A DNA stretch of 64,000 bases from an uncultured Roseobacter sp. (GCF_947493125.1 NZ_CANLQB010000012.1:1-64000); one strand, 5' to 3'; positions 9,374 through 18,053 are shown, numbered from the stretch's first letter. The notes: generated from the sequence alone by a model not told the origin. Numbers and translations: made by a program.

Positions 9374-10045
9374 ATGAAACAGAGATCAAAAACCGAAAAC
9401 CCATATCTCGCCGCCCGCGCCGAATGGAATGAGCGCTACGGCTCTTTCGTGCGCCAAGCGCGTATCTGGCAAGGTGTCGGGGTACTCTCGCTGACGCTGG
9501 CGATCGGAGCAACAGGCTATGCGCTCTATCTCGGCTCACAAAGCCGGATCGTTCCTTACGTGGTCGAAGTGGATCGGCTTGGGAATGCCCAGGCGGGCAC
9601 TTACGCCCCAAGTGTCCAGTATACCGAAGAACGTGTGATCGAAGCGGCCATTGCCGATTTCATCTCAAACTGGCGCGGTGTGACAGTCGATGGTCGGCTG
9701 CAGAAAGACCGCATCAACAAGCTTTATTCCTACCTGTCGAGCTCTGATCCTGCGACGGCCAAGCTGAACACGTACTTCCGTGAACAAGGCGGGGACCCTT
9801 TCAAGCGCGCGAAGATCCGCACCGTTTCCGTGGGTGTTCATGCGCTCAACCGCATTTCCGATCAGTCCTATCAGGTCGATTGGTCGGAAGTGGAATACGA
9901 CCGCGAAGGTTATGAGCAGGGCCGCCGCCGGTTCCGCGCGATCATATCCATCGCGATCATTCCACCCACATCCGAGCAGCTCATCATGCAAAACCCGGTT
10001 GGCCTTTACGTGACCGACTACGATTTGACGGAGATAACGTCATGA
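9374..10045 (+). CDS. trbF: Conjugal transfer protein TrbF (VirB8 type)
   Basis: The 223-residue bitopic protein has a short cytoplasmic N-terminus (NPYLAARAEWNERYGSFV), one membrane helix at about 34-54 and a periplasmic VirB8-like domain. The typical SRIVPYVVEVDRLG follows the helix. It is the scaffold linking inner-membrane and core complexes. The stop overlaps the trbG start in an ATGA arrangement. Confidence 0.93.
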   Translation: MKQRSKTENPYLAARAEWNERYGSFVRQARIWQGVGVLSLTLAIGATGYALYLGSQSRIVPYVVEVDRLGNAQAGTYAPSVQYTEERVIEAAIADFISNWRGVTVDGRLQKDRINKLYSYLSSSDPATAKLNTYFREQGGDPFKRAKIRTVSVGVHALNRISDQSYQVDWSEVEYDREGYEQGRRRFRAIISIAIIPPTSEQLIMQNPVGLYVTDYDLTEITS

Positions 10046-10956
10046 ACAGAACACTTGTCGCGGCGACAGTCGCCGTCCTCACTGCCACAACCGCCTCAGG
10101 CCAGAGCGTGCCCGCTGAAACGCCTCCTGAGGCGCCGCCCCCTGCCCCATCTGTCGAGCCGGTACCGACCGGCCTGACGCCGGATCAAGAGCGGGCCACT
10201 GACCTTTCAGCGGAGTGGCGTAACACGCCCGGTGTCATCGCCCCTGGCCCTGATGGCTCGGTGCTCTTCCTCTTTGGCCAAACCCTTCCCACGGTGGTCT
10301 GTGCGCCGCTTCGCGCCTGCGACATTCAGCTGGAGCCGGGTGAAACTGTCATGAACGTTCATGCCGGGGATATTGTCCGGTGGCAGTTTGACGGCGCGCG
10401 ATCCGGCCCGGATGGTGTGATCTCCCACGTGCTCGTCAAGCCTACGGCGCCCGGTGTGGAAACGTCGCTCTCAATTATGACGGATCGGCGGACCTACTAC
10501 ATCAACCTCAAGAGCCACGAGACGGAATACATGCCCCGCGTGGCGTTTCGCTATCCGCAGGCGGCAAAGGATGTCGTGGCCAAACTAGAAGCCGCCAAAC
10601 CGAAACCAAAGCCTGCGCCAAAGGCCGCAGCACCCCGCAAGCCGTCGGCCCCCAGGGCAGCGGCGCCGGTCGCTGGCAATCTCGACTTCAACTATCGGAT
10701 CAGAGGGCGGCAGAGCTGGACGCCGGTGCGTGTCTATAACGATGGTCGCAAGACCTACATCGACATGCCGCGCGGCTTTCAGAACGGAGAAGCCCCGACG
10801 CTGCTTGTGGTCGGCCCGGGCCGCAGCGAACAGCAGGTCAATTACCGGATCGTTGGGAGCCGGTATGTCGTCGATACCGTATTCTCTGAGGCGATCCTTG
10901 TGGCTGGTACGGGCAGATCCGCCGCTCGTGTGAAGATTTCAAGGACAAGATCATGA
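10042..10956 (+). CDS. trbG: Conjugal transfer protein TrbG (VirB9 type)
   Basis: This 304-residue outer-membrane core component has a Sec signal peptide cut near ASG-QSV and a Pro-rich stretch (ETPPEAPPPAPSVEPVPTG). An N-terminal VirB9 domain follows, then a KPKPAPKAAAPRKPSAP linker and a C-terminal beta domain with QSWTPVRVYNDGRKTYIDMP, the signature strand of VirB9/TrbG. The stop overlaps the trbH start by 4 bases. Confidence 0.93.
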   Translation: MNRTLVAATVAVLTATTASGQSVPAETPPEAPPPAPSVEPVPTGLTPDQERATDLSAEWRNTPGVIAPGPDGSVLFLFGQTLPTVVCAPLRACDIQLEPGETVMNVHAGDIVRWQFDGARSGPDGVISHVLVKPTAPGVETSLSIMTDRRTYYINLKSHETEYMPRVAFRYPQAAKDVVAKLEAAKPKPKPAPKAAAPRKPSAPRAAAPVAGNLDFNYRIRGRQSWTPVRVYNDGRKTYIDMPRGFQNGEAPTLLVVGPGRSEQQVNYRIVGSRYVVDTVFSEAILVAGTGRSAARVKISRTRS

Positions 10957-11390
10957 AGCGGTTTCTTCTCAGCCTCGCAATCGCGGCCTCTGTCAGCGGC
11001 TGCGCCATACAACAGAGCTTTTCAGCCGGTGACTATGAGCTGACACCAAAGGCGATGTCCTTGCTGGCCAGCGATTTCATCCCGCCGCTCAAGCGTGAGA
11101 TCCCGCGCTCGCACCAGCTGGAGCTCGTCGAGGTTTCGCCGGAGTTCACACCGCTGCTGGAAAGCGAGCTGCGCAACGCAGGATACGCGGTCACGGTCGT
11201 GAAACGACCCAACAAGCAGTCCCCTTCCCGCTCGGTTCGGTATTCGCTGAGCCCCTTCGACGGCCCCACGGTCTGGGCGGTCATGAGCGTCGACAAGGCG
11301 TTCTCCGTGGCGCGCGTCTACACGATTCAAGGCGGCACTCTGCGTGCCGCCGCCCCAGAAACCATCCGCTACTCGGAGGCTGGTCAATGA
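10953..11390 (+). CDS. trbH: Conjugal transfer lipoprotein TrbH (VirB7-like)
   Basis: The 145-residue protein has the lipobox VSGC at residues 14-17 after a short hydrophobic signal, so it is an outer-membrane-targeted lipoprotein. The position between trbG and trbI matches TrbH of Ti and RP4 systems, which serves as the VirB7 analogue. Both ends overlap neighbouring genes (ATGA-type), so it belongs to the same translational unit. Confidence 0.88.
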   Translation: MKRFLLSLAIAASVSGCAIQQSFSAGDYELTPKAMSLLASDFIPPLKREIPRSHQLELVEVSPEFTPLLESELRNAGYAVTVVKRPNKQSPSRSVRYSLSPFDGPTVWAVMSVDKAFSVARVYTIQGGTLRAAAPETIRYSEAGQ

Positions 11391-12775
11391 CGGACAATCC
11401 AAACGCGAATACGGAGGACATGCGAGAGGACATGCCCTCTGGTACTCCCGGACGTGCCCCCGGCGTCCGGCGATTGAACCGCCTTCCTCTCATTATTGGC
11501 GTTTCAATCGCACTTATTTTGCTGGGGCTCATGACGCTTGCTCTGATGAACCGGACGGCCATTCGAGAGGGCACCGATGTTGCAAGCGAAGAGAGCCGCC
11601 AGAGTGCGGGCGATGATGCCTCGGCACTCACAAGCGGACAGCCTGACGGCATCATCAGCGCGGAGCCTGTAGATCTTGGCCCCTCCTTTGCAGAGACAGT
11701 CGAGACGTCAGATCCGGTCACGCCAAGCGCCGTGCGGCCTGTCGCCACGCCAACGGCGTCGCCGACGACGGAAGTTGATCGACGGGCACGGCTCGCCTCG
11801 CGCATTGCGGAATATGAAGACGAACGATTGATGCAGCAAATGCAGCTGGAGGATCGGCTTGAGACCGATGCGCTCAACTCGAACACCCGACTGGCTTTGC
11901 CGGGCCTCGATGGCGCCCAGAATCCGCGCAATGGTCAAGGTCCAACGACCAATGCGCAGGCGGTTGCAACCGCAGGTGTGGCCTTCCCCGGCCTGCCCGG
12001 CACGCAATCGGCACGGCAGGGAGCGCCGACAGCCACACCACAGGGCGCCGGGCAGCCCCTGACTGCTAGTGAAGCGCTTACCGCCATACAAGGGTCCAGA
12101 ACTGCGGAGACCGTTGAGGCGAGCAAAGAGGCCGCCAAAGCCGCCTTTCTGGACGGCGCTAAGCGGTTGGACACATCTGATTACCTCCAGCGCGCGGTCC
12201 AAAAGTCTCTCTCTCCCTATGAGCTCAAACAAGGCTCGGTCATTCCCGGTGTTCTGGTGACGGGCATCAACAGCGATCTGCCCGGGCGGATCATTGGGCA
12301 GGTCAGCCGAAACGTCTATGACAGCACGACCGGGCAGTATCTGCTCATTCCGCAAGGCACCAAGATCTTTGGTCGCTACGACAATGACGTGGCTTTCGGT
12401 CAACAGCGCGTTTTGGTGGCGTGGACCCGGCTGGTGTTCCCCAACGGCTCGGCCATCAACATCGAGGGTATGGCGGGTACGGATCAGGCAGGCGCTGGCG
12501 GCTTCGAGGACCGAGTGAATAATCATTGGGGGCGCACGCTTCAAGCCGCTTTGCTCATCTCTGTGATCGGGGCCGGTGTCGAAAACCTGACGGACTCAGG
12601 TGACTCCGATGATGTGGCTGATGCCATCCGCGACAGCTTTGGCGACACCTTCAGCTCAGTGGTGACACGCAGCGTGGAACGCAGCCTGTCGGTTCAGCCC
12701 ACGCTCGAAATCCGCCCAGGCTATCGGTTCCTGATTGTCGTCGATAAGGACATGGTTCTGAAGCCCTATGGATAG
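11387..12775 (+). CDS. trbI: Conjugal transfer protein TrbI (VirB10 type)
   Basis: This 462-residue protein spans the envelope. One membrane helix lies at about 34-54, then a long low-complexity Pro/Thr/Ala/Gln linker (60-240), then the VirB10 C-terminal domain. Its hallmarks are GSVIPGVLVTGINSDLPG, YLLIPQGTKIFGRYDN and the C-terminal RPGYRFLIVVDKDMVL. It transmits energy from the inner-membrane ATPases to the outer-membrane pore. The stop overlaps traF by 8 bases. Confidence 0.95.
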   Translation: MTDNPNANTEDMREDMPSGTPGRAPGVRRLNRLPLIIGVSIALILLGLMTLALMNRTAIREGTDVASEESRQSAGDDASALTSGQPDGIISAEPVDLGPSFAETVETSDPVTPSAVRPVATPTASPTTEVDRRARLASRIAEYEDERLMQQMQLEDRLETDALNSNTRLALPGLDGAQNPRNGQGPTTNAQAVATAGVAFPGLPGTQSARQGAPTATPQGAGQPLTASEALTAIQGSRTAETVEASKEAAKAAFLDGAKRLDTSDYLQRAVQKSLSPYELKQGSVIPGVLVTGINSDLPGRIIGQVSRNVYDSTTGQYLLIPQGTKIFGRYDNDVAFGQQRVLVAWTRLVFPNGSAINIEGMAGTDQAGAGGFEDRVNNHWGRTLQAALLISVIGAGVENLTDSGDSDDVADAIRDSFGDTFSSVVTRSVERSLSVQPTLEIRPGYRFLIVVDKDMVLKPYG

Positions 12776-13343
12776 GACATTTGATCATGCCATCGCGGGA
12801 CCACGGCATGCGACTGGCAGCGACAAACAGGCGGTCAAGCACCTTCTCGGTGGCTTTGTCCTGCTGGTGGTCGCCATGCTTGCGGCCTATGCCGGTGGTG
12901 TTCGCTACAACGGGTCGCCCAGCTATCCCATGGGCTTCTATCTGCTGAAGACGCTGGACAGGACGCCGGAGCTGGGCGCTCTGGTCTTTGCCTGTCCACC
13001 AGACACGGAAGCGTTCCGCGAGGCCCGACGCCGGCACTACATCGGACAGGGGACCTGCCCTGCAGGATATACACCCATCATAAAAAAGGTGGCCGCTAAA
13101 CCCGGTGATATCGTCGATGTTGGCTCTGCCGTGTCAGTCAATAGCGTTGTGCAGCGCAACACTGATATTGCCGCAACGGACGTCCAGGGCCGGACGCTTC
13201 AACGGTATCAAGGCGGTGTGATCGCACCGAACCATTACCTGCTTTTGTCGGACTTCTATGAGGGCAGTTTCGACAGCCGCTACTTTGGCCCGCTTCATCG
13301 GAGACAAATCATTGGTAACGCACAGCCTGTCCTCACCTGGTAG
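12768..13343 (+). CDS. traF: Pilin-maturation serine peptidase TraF (S26)
   Basis: This 191-residue membrane-anchored signal-peptidase-like enzyme has one N-terminal helix (28-45) and the catalytic Ser context GSPSYPMGFYLLK. The general-base Lys lies in IIKKVAAKPGD. TraF of this family cuts and cyclises the TrbC pilin; trbC lies at the head of the same operon. TraF follows trbI by overlap and is followed by traB after one base. Confidence 0.9.
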   Translation: MDRTFDHAIAGPRHATGSDKQAVKHLLGGFVLLVVAMLAAYAGGVRYNGSPSYPMGFYLLKTLDRTPELGALVFACPPDTEAFREARRRHYIGQGTCPAGYTPIIKKVAAKPGDIVDVGSAVSVNSVVQRNTDIAATDVQGRTLQRYQGGVIAPNHYLLLSDFYEGSFDSRYFGPLHRRQIIGNAQPVLTW

Positions 13344-13344
13344 A

Positions 13345-14502
13345 ATGTTTGCCGCAGAAAGCCCCATGGCGGCCCTGGCCTTTGGTCTGGTCGGGTGTGC
13401 CATTGGGGCGGCGGCGTGGAACGATCACGCAGCACTCCTACCGCTGGTCGCGCTCTTTCCGCTCTGCTTTGGTCTGGCTCCGACGCGGATCTCCGCGATC
13501 ACCCTAGCCATGGGCTACTTTCTTGCGGCCAGTCGCGGCCTGCCCGTCGGGGCCGCAACCTTCTTTGGCTCTGACATCGCCGTTGGTCTGATCCTCTGGC
13601 TCGCGGCCTCGTCGGTCTTCGTTCTGGTCCACGGCGCGTTTTGGTCGGCACGGCCAGCCTGCCGCGCGTTCGGGTTCATCGCGGCGACGATCCTCATGGC
13701 GATCCCGCCGTTCGGGATCCTCGGGTGGGTCTCTCCAGTCACCGCAGCTGGTATACTGTTCCACGGGCTCGGCTGGGTTGGGCTGGTGGCTACTCTGGGC
13801 CTGTTCATGGCACTGACCTACGGAAAGGCCCGCCCTGCCCTCTTGAGTCTCACCTGCGTTCTCTGGGCTGGTGGCGTTCTGATGGGCGAAGAGCCGCGCA
13901 AGCTGGACGGCTGGGAAGGCTTAGAGAGCAACGTGCACTACAGTGCCGGATCACGTGACTTCCAAAGGTCGTTCACGTTTGTCACAGAAGCCAAACGGCT
14001 CGCATCACAAGCCGATGCGCCCATTGCGGTCTTTCCGGAAGGCGCAATGGGCTGGCGGACGCACACGGCGGAAGAGGCATGGAAGGACCTGGCCAAGCAG
14101 ACTGGTAAGATCATTTTTGCCGGTGTCGAATACACCAATGGCAAGGGCTACGACAACGCGCTCGCACGGGTGACCAGCACAGATGTCGAGATTGTCTATC
14201 GGCAACGCATGCCGGTGCCGGTCTCGATGTGGCGTCCGTGGTCAGAGCAATCCGCGAAGGCGCATTTTGATCAAGCGCCAATGGTGATGTTGGGAGGACA
14301 ACCAACTGCGGTGCTGATCTGCTATGAGCAATTGCTGGTCTGGCCAGTGCTTCAGTCGCGTTACGCTGGCGCTGATCATGTTTTGGGGATCGCCAGTCTT
14401 TGGTGGGCGGAAGGCACGTCCATACCCGGCATCCAGATGACGGCTATGACGGCCTGGGCGCGCCTCTTCAACATGTCCCTGACAGTGAGCTTTAACAGAT
14501 GA
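13345..14502 (+). CDS. traB: Conjugal transfer protein TraB (nitrilase-fold membrane protein)
   Basis: This 385-residue protein starts at ATG 13345, right after the traF stop. The N-terminal half (residues 1-170) holds several hydrophobic helices. The C-terminal half resembles the carbon-nitrogen hydrolase fold of apolipoprotein acyltransferase, with FPEGAMGW supplying the Glu and VLICYEQLL the Cys of the usual E-K-C triad. Ti-plasmid TraB has this layout and accompanies TraF. Its biochemical activity is not established. It overlaps the next gene by 4 bases. Confidence 0.85.
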   Translation: MFAAESPMAALAFGLVGCAIGAAAWNDHAALLPLVALFPLCFGLAPTRISAITLAMGYFLAASRGLPVGAATFFGSDIAVGLILWLAASSVFVLVHGAFWSARPACRAFGFIAATILMAIPPFGILGWVSPVTAAGILFHGLGWVGLVATLGLFMALTYGKARPALLSLTCVLWAGGVLMGEEPRKLDGWEGLESNVHYSAGSRDFQRSFTFVTEAKRLASQADAPIAVFPEGAMGWRTHTAEEAWKDLAKQTGKIIFAGVEYTNGKGYDNALARVTSTDVEIVYRQRMPVPVSMWRPWSEQSAKAHFDQAPMVMLGGQPTAVLICYEQLLVWPVLQSRYAGADHVLGIASLWWAEGTSIPGIQMTAMTAWARLFNMSLTVSFNR

Positions 14503-15401
14503 CCGATTGGATAAACTCGGGCAACACAGTCGCCGCAGCGGTCTTGGGCGCGCTCAACGCCGCCAGCCCAGCGGACCAAGAGGAGGCCAGCCAACGTTTA
14601 GCGGCGTCGGTTTCGACGCCCTGGGCCATTGAAGAACAATGGCACCCGGACGCTTTGCCCCCCATTGGGCGCCGCCTGCTCGATGGGAAGCACGAGAACG
14701 TCGAAAAACTGGTGTTCGCCGCAGCCGAAAAGTACCGCAACCACGATGCACTCGCGCGGCTTGGTATCACCCACGACGGGTTCCGGGCCTGGCTTATGGC
14801 GCTGATCAAGCAAGAGTCCCGCTTCTCGGCCAAGGCGAAATCGCCGAAGGACGCCTTTGGCCTCACGCAGATCATTCCACCAACTGCGAAATCGCTCGGG
14901 ATCTATCCAGACTACTACAAGAGCCCTGAGCTGCAGGTGGATGGCGGCGCGCGGTATTTGCTGGATCAGCTGGAGAACTATGGCTCGATGCCACTTGCCC
15001 TTGCAGCCTATAACGCTGGGCCGAATGCGGTGAAAAAGTTTGGCGGGGTCCCACCCTACAAGGAAACACAGGGCTACGTGGCCGCTGTCGTGGCGTTCTA
15101 CAATCAGTATGCCCGTCAGCTCGGAACGATCCCGACGGTCAATTCTCTGGAGGCATATGACCTGCGGGTGGCCGAAGCGGCCACGCGCGTTGCCAGCTTG
15201 GGTCAGATTGAGCCCGAGGCGCCAGCAAGATGGGAAGCGACGGGCTCGACATCGAGTTCAGAGGGACCAATCGACCTGACGGATCACTATGTCTCTTGGC
15301 AGGCCAGTGGTCCAGTTCCGGCCGAGACCTCGCCGGATGGGATGGTTGAGGAGCGTGTTGATCCATTCTCGGCCGGAACAAAGGTCAATATCCAATTCTG
15401 A
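14499..15401 (+). CDS. Lytic transglycosylase of the transfer operon
   Basis: The 300-residue protein has an SLT domain at about 90-210. The catalytic Glu106 is in KQESRFS, followed by DAFGLTQIIPPTAKSL and the AYNAGPNAV motif. It would open peptidoglycan for the T4SS (VirB1/TrbN role). A clear signal peptide is not obvious at the chosen start, so export is uncertain. The C-terminal 80 residues are low-complexity. It is coupled to traB by an ATGA overlap. Confidence 0.88.
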   Translation: MTDWINSGNTVAAAVLGALNAASPADQEEASQRLAASVSTPWAIEEQWHPDALPPIGRRLLDGKHENVEKLVFAAAEKYRNHDALARLGITHDGFRAWLMALIKQESRFSAKAKSPKDAFGLTQIIPPTAKSLGIYPDYYKSPELQVDGGARYLLDQLENYGSMPLALAAYNAGPNAVKKFGGVPPYKETQGYVAAVVAFYNQYARQLGTIPTVNSLEAYDLRVAEAATRVASLGQIEPEAPARWEATGSTSSSEGPIDLTDHYVSWQASGPVPAETSPDGMVEERVDPFSAGTKVNIQF

Positions 15402-15448
15402 CGGATCGCGTTGGCTTCAATGCGATCGCTGAAAGAGAGGATCATAAG

Positions 15449-15985
15449 ATGAAACCAGACCAAGTTCACATGGCCCTGTGGCGGCGGATGATCTTAGCAG
15501 CACTTCGAGTGAAGGTTCGGTTCTGTGATGTCTACGCGGTGACATCTGGCGCGCCAATGATCCTCACCTGCAACCATCAATCCCTGCTTGACGGGCTGAT
15601 CCTGGCCTTCGCCTGTCCGACCAAGATGGTCTTCCCGGTCACACCAAAACACTCCGTCGACAATGTGTTCACAAGCTATGGGTTGCGGCTGCTGGAATGG
15701 CTTGGCCTCGGCTGGGTCGTTCCTATGAACTCAAACCACCCTTACGCTCTTCGCCATCTCCAAAGCGCACTGGAGGCCGGTCGCAGCGTCGCGATCTTTC
15801 CTGAAGGTCGTATAGCGCGGCCTGACCAGCAGCTGCCACACAGGGCTGGCGTTCAGTGGCTTCAGGACCGCACAGGCGCGCCGGTGGTGCGCGCTCGGTT
15901 GACTGGTGCCGATCAAAGCCGGTTGTTCGCTCGTGCAGGTACGAGGTTTCGGCCAGAGATCACATTGGATTTGGGTGGCGGATAG
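15449..15985 (+). CDS. PlsC-like 1-acylglycerol-3-phosphate acyltransferase
   Basis: The protein is 178 residues, shorter than usual chromosomal PlsC (about 230-260). The HX4D motif is CNHQSLLDG (His43, Asp48), and the substrate motif is IFPEGRIARP near residue 117. It is the last gene in the same direction as the trb/tra genes, 47 bases after the transglycosylase. That suggests a role in membrane lipid remodelling during mating or simply an embedded cargo gene. The family call is firm; the substrate is not known. Confidence 0.82.
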   Translation: MKPDQVHMALWRRMILAALRVKVRFCDVYAVTSGAPMILTCNHQSLLDGLILAFACPTKMVFPVTPKHSVDNVFTSYGLRLLEWLGLGWVVPMNSNHPYALRHLQSALEAGRSVAIFPEGRIARPDQQLPHRAGVQWLQDRTGAPVVRARLTGADQSRLFARAGTRFRPEITLDLGGG

Positions 15986-16110
15986 CCGTTTGCGCTCATT
16001 GTCATCTCTAAGCGCCTATTGACCCTTAAGATTTTAATCATCCTGTGTTGCTATGGCAGCGGCATCAAATTGCAAAGAAGGGACCACCCACGGCAACCGA
16101 TGTCAGCAAA

Positions 16111-16354
16111 ATGAGCGCATCCGAGTTAGACAAGCTGAGCGCGAAGATCGAGAAACGGCGACAGGAACTGACCCGCCAAGAAGCGCTTGCGCAGATGGAA
16201 GCAGTCGCAAGGAAGCACGGTGTGGACTTCGCTGAGATGGCTCGATTGCACAGCGCAAAACTCCCTAAGACACCAAGGAAGGCCAAACGGAAAGTTGCGC
16301 CCAAGTCAGCAGTCAAATCGGCCGCTAGGGCGACAACGACAACGACAACGAAGC
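16111..16354 (+). pseudogene. H-NS-family gene, 5' part, cut by IS3 element
   Basis: From ATG 16111 the frame gives MSASELDKLSAKIEKRRQ, an H-NS/HvrA-type oligomerisation coiled coil ending with MEAVARKHGVDFAEMARL. A Lys/Ala linker (AKRKVAPKSAVKSAARA) and a Thr run from ACAACG tandem repeats follow. The IS begins at 16355, after which the frame runs only into IS sequence. The true start may lie slightly upstream in the same frame. Without its DNA-binding domain this piece could at most act as a dominant-negative partner. Confidence 0.88.
16351..16354. repeat. 4-bp target-site duplication, left
   Basis: AAGC lies directly before the IS left end and is repeated at 17642-17645 directly after the right end. 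The IS3 family makes 3-5 bp duplications. Confidence 0.8.
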
Positions 16355-16456
16355 TGACCTGCTCCCCTTTGAGTCCGCGTTTTTCAGTTAGCTCTGTTCA
16401 GGGTTGCTGTGCTACCGGAAGTGTCCCCGCTTGGGGCTAGATTTTCCGCCCTTTGA

Positions 16457-17300
16457 TCACACAGACGGGCTGGATGCGTCTGGCAATTTCATCAGCGCTG
16501 CTGGGACGTTGTTCCCAATGGCGCTGTGCGGTCTTTCTTCGTTATAGTCTCTACGCCAAGCCTCCAACTTTTCGGCGGTATCTTCAAGGCCCATGAACCA
16601 ATGAGCGTTCAGGCATTCGGAGCGCAGTTTGCTGTTAAAGGCTTCTATGTAGGCGTTGTCCGTCGGCTTTCCCGGCCGCGAGAAGTCGAGCGTGACACCG
16701 CGCTGATAAGCCCATAGGTCCATGTCGCGCGACACGAACTCGCTACCATTGTCCACCCTGATCGTCTTGGGATAGCCGGTCTGACGGCAGACTTGATCCA
16801 GGGTTGAGACCACATCTTCGCCTTTGTAGCTGAACTTGGCATCCAGCACAGGAACATATCGGGAGAATGTGTCGACGACTGCCAGGATGCGTATCTTGCG
16901 ACCTGTGGCCAGCTGATCGTGCACAAAATCCATCGCCCAGACATCGTTTGGATGCACGGCTTCCTTGCGGTCTTCGCGCAGCTTCGCCTTTACACGCCGT
17001 TTGGGTGTCTTGTTCCTGAGCTGCATACCCAACTCCTTGTAAATACGATAAGTCTTTTTCGCATTGATCTCCCAACCTTCCCGGCGCAACAGCACATGGA
17101 CCCGCCGATAGCCAAACCGCACGCGTGTCTCACAGATTTCCTTGATCCGCTGCTCCAACGCGGCCTGGTCGCGCCGACGAAACCTGTACCGATATGTCCG
17201 CGGATCGAACCGGATAAGACCACAGGCCCTCCGGATCGACACCCGCCAGTCAGTTCTGATCTCGTCAACCAGCGCTCTTTTGCGAGCAGGCCTTAGAGCT
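16457..17300 (-). CDS. IS3-family transposase OrfB (DDE integrase domain)
   Basis: The open frame extends further 5' (to 17479) in the -1 frame relative to orfA; the part after orfA is given here. A helix-turn-helix-21-like segment (VRFGYRRVHVLLRREGW) precedes the rve core with DDE residues in WAMDFVHD, IRVDNGSEF and DNAYIEAFNSKLRSE. It probably acts as an OrfAB fusion made by -1 frameshifting. An obvious A6G slip site was not seen near the overlap. Confidence 0.88.
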
Positions 17301-17559
17301 TTCGTTTGATAACGTCCTGAAGCATTTCTTTGTCCAACGACAGGTCTGCGACAATCTTCTTCAAACGCCTGTTCTCGTCTTCCAACTCTCGCAGCTTCTT
17401 CATGTCCGTCGGCAACATCCCGGCGTACTTCTTCTTCCAATTGAAATACGTCGCCTGGCTGATCCCAGCCTTCCGACAAATCTCAGCAACAGGTGTTCCT
17501 TCTTCGCCTTGCTTGATGATGAACGCCTTCTGCGCGTCCGTGAATTTGGATGCTTTAAT
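17293..17559 (-). CDS. IS3-family transposase OrfA (no ATG)
   Basis: The frame codes for 88 residues beginning (I)KASKFTDAQKAFI. It has a helix-turn-helix (VAEICRKAGISQATYFNWKK) and a leucine-zipper segment (LRELEDENRRLKKIV) ending MLQDVIKRKL. The first codon is ATT at 17559-17557, placed about 9 bases after GGAGAGGAG. Relatives normally start here with ATG, so the start may be mutated, which would reduce transposition. The N-terminal residues otherwise look complete. Confidence 0.75.
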   Translation of the reverse strand: MKASKFTDAQKAFIIKQGEEGTPVAEICRKAGISQATYFNWKKKYAGMLPTDMKKLRELEDENRRLKKIVADLSLDKEMLQDVIKRKL

Positions 17560-17645
17560 CGCTATCCGCTCCTCTCCCAGCCAAAGAAAATCTAGCGGAA
17601 AACTCTATCCATAAACGAGGACGTTTTCAGGGATCACAGCAAAGC

Positions 17646-17857
17646 GCAAAGTGGCGCCAAAGGCTATCTCGAAAACGACGGCGAAACCAGCAGCGAAAGC
17701 GGCTCCCAAACTGGCCACGAATTCAAAGTTGGTTTCGAAGGCGAAGTACGAGAACCCCGACAATCCGAAACAGACGTGGTCAGGGATGGGACGCAAGCCG
17801 GCGTGGTTCATCGCCCACCTGGAAGCAGGCAAGAAACTTGAAGGGTTGACAGCTTAG
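17646..17857 (+). pseudogene. H-NS-family gene, 3' part with DNA-binding domain
   Basis: In frame with the 5' part after removal of the IS and one AAGC, this segment gives KRKVAPKAISKTTAKP, a Lys/Ala/Pro linker. The H-NS C-terminal DNA-binding domain follows: KYENPDNPKQTWSGMGRKP, then AWFIAHLEAGKKLEGL and a stop. The WSGMGRKP AT-hook-like loop is intact. The linker repeats the KRKVAPK block of the 5' part, an internal duplication. A GTG at 17651 with AAAGCGCAAA before it is a poor start, so this piece is probably untranslated. Confidence 0.88.
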
Positions 17858-17877
17858 TCCAATCCGATGCTCGAACT

Positions 17878-18053
17878 TCGACAATGACATCAAAGATGCT
17901 CGCGCACCTAAGGGCGCGGGCATGCCGCCGAACTTCTACTATGATCAGGAGGACTGCCTGCGCGAACGCGTCGCTTTGGGCGCGCCCTGGAGCTTCTCGG
18001 CGCTCCGGCCCGAAGCGGTGATCGGCTTCACCGTGGGCAACCCGATGAACTGA
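17878..18053 (+). pseudogene. SDR/PRISE-type reductase remnant
   Basis: One frame reads GAGMPPNFYYDQEDCLRERV, then WSFSALRPEAVIGFTVGNPMN and a stop. This resembles the mid-part of the NAD-dependent epimerase/PRISE group of short-chain dehydrogenases (MPPNFYYDQEDFL and SALRPxxVIGFxxGNPMN). Nothing of the N-terminal Rossmann fold lies upstream, where the H-NS gene ends. It is a scrap left by rearrangement. Confidence 0.6.

Larger units (their letters stand above)
16355..17641 (-). mobile_element. IS3-family insertion sequence (1287 bp)
   Basis: The element starts TGACCTGCTCCCC on the left and, read inward from the right, TGCTGTGATCCC. A few bases further in, the ends share GTCC(G/T)CGTTT and TAG blocks, so the terminal repeats are imperfect. 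It holds two overlapping frames (orfA and orfB) on the minus strand and is flanked by AAGC duplications. Deleting it with one AAGC rejoins the host H-NS frame exactly, which fixes both ends to within a base or two. Confidence 0.85.

Noticed and set aside
11708-12544. 278-codon minus-strand ORF within trbI
   Set aside because: Antisense shadow of trbI; composition follows the opposite codon bias.
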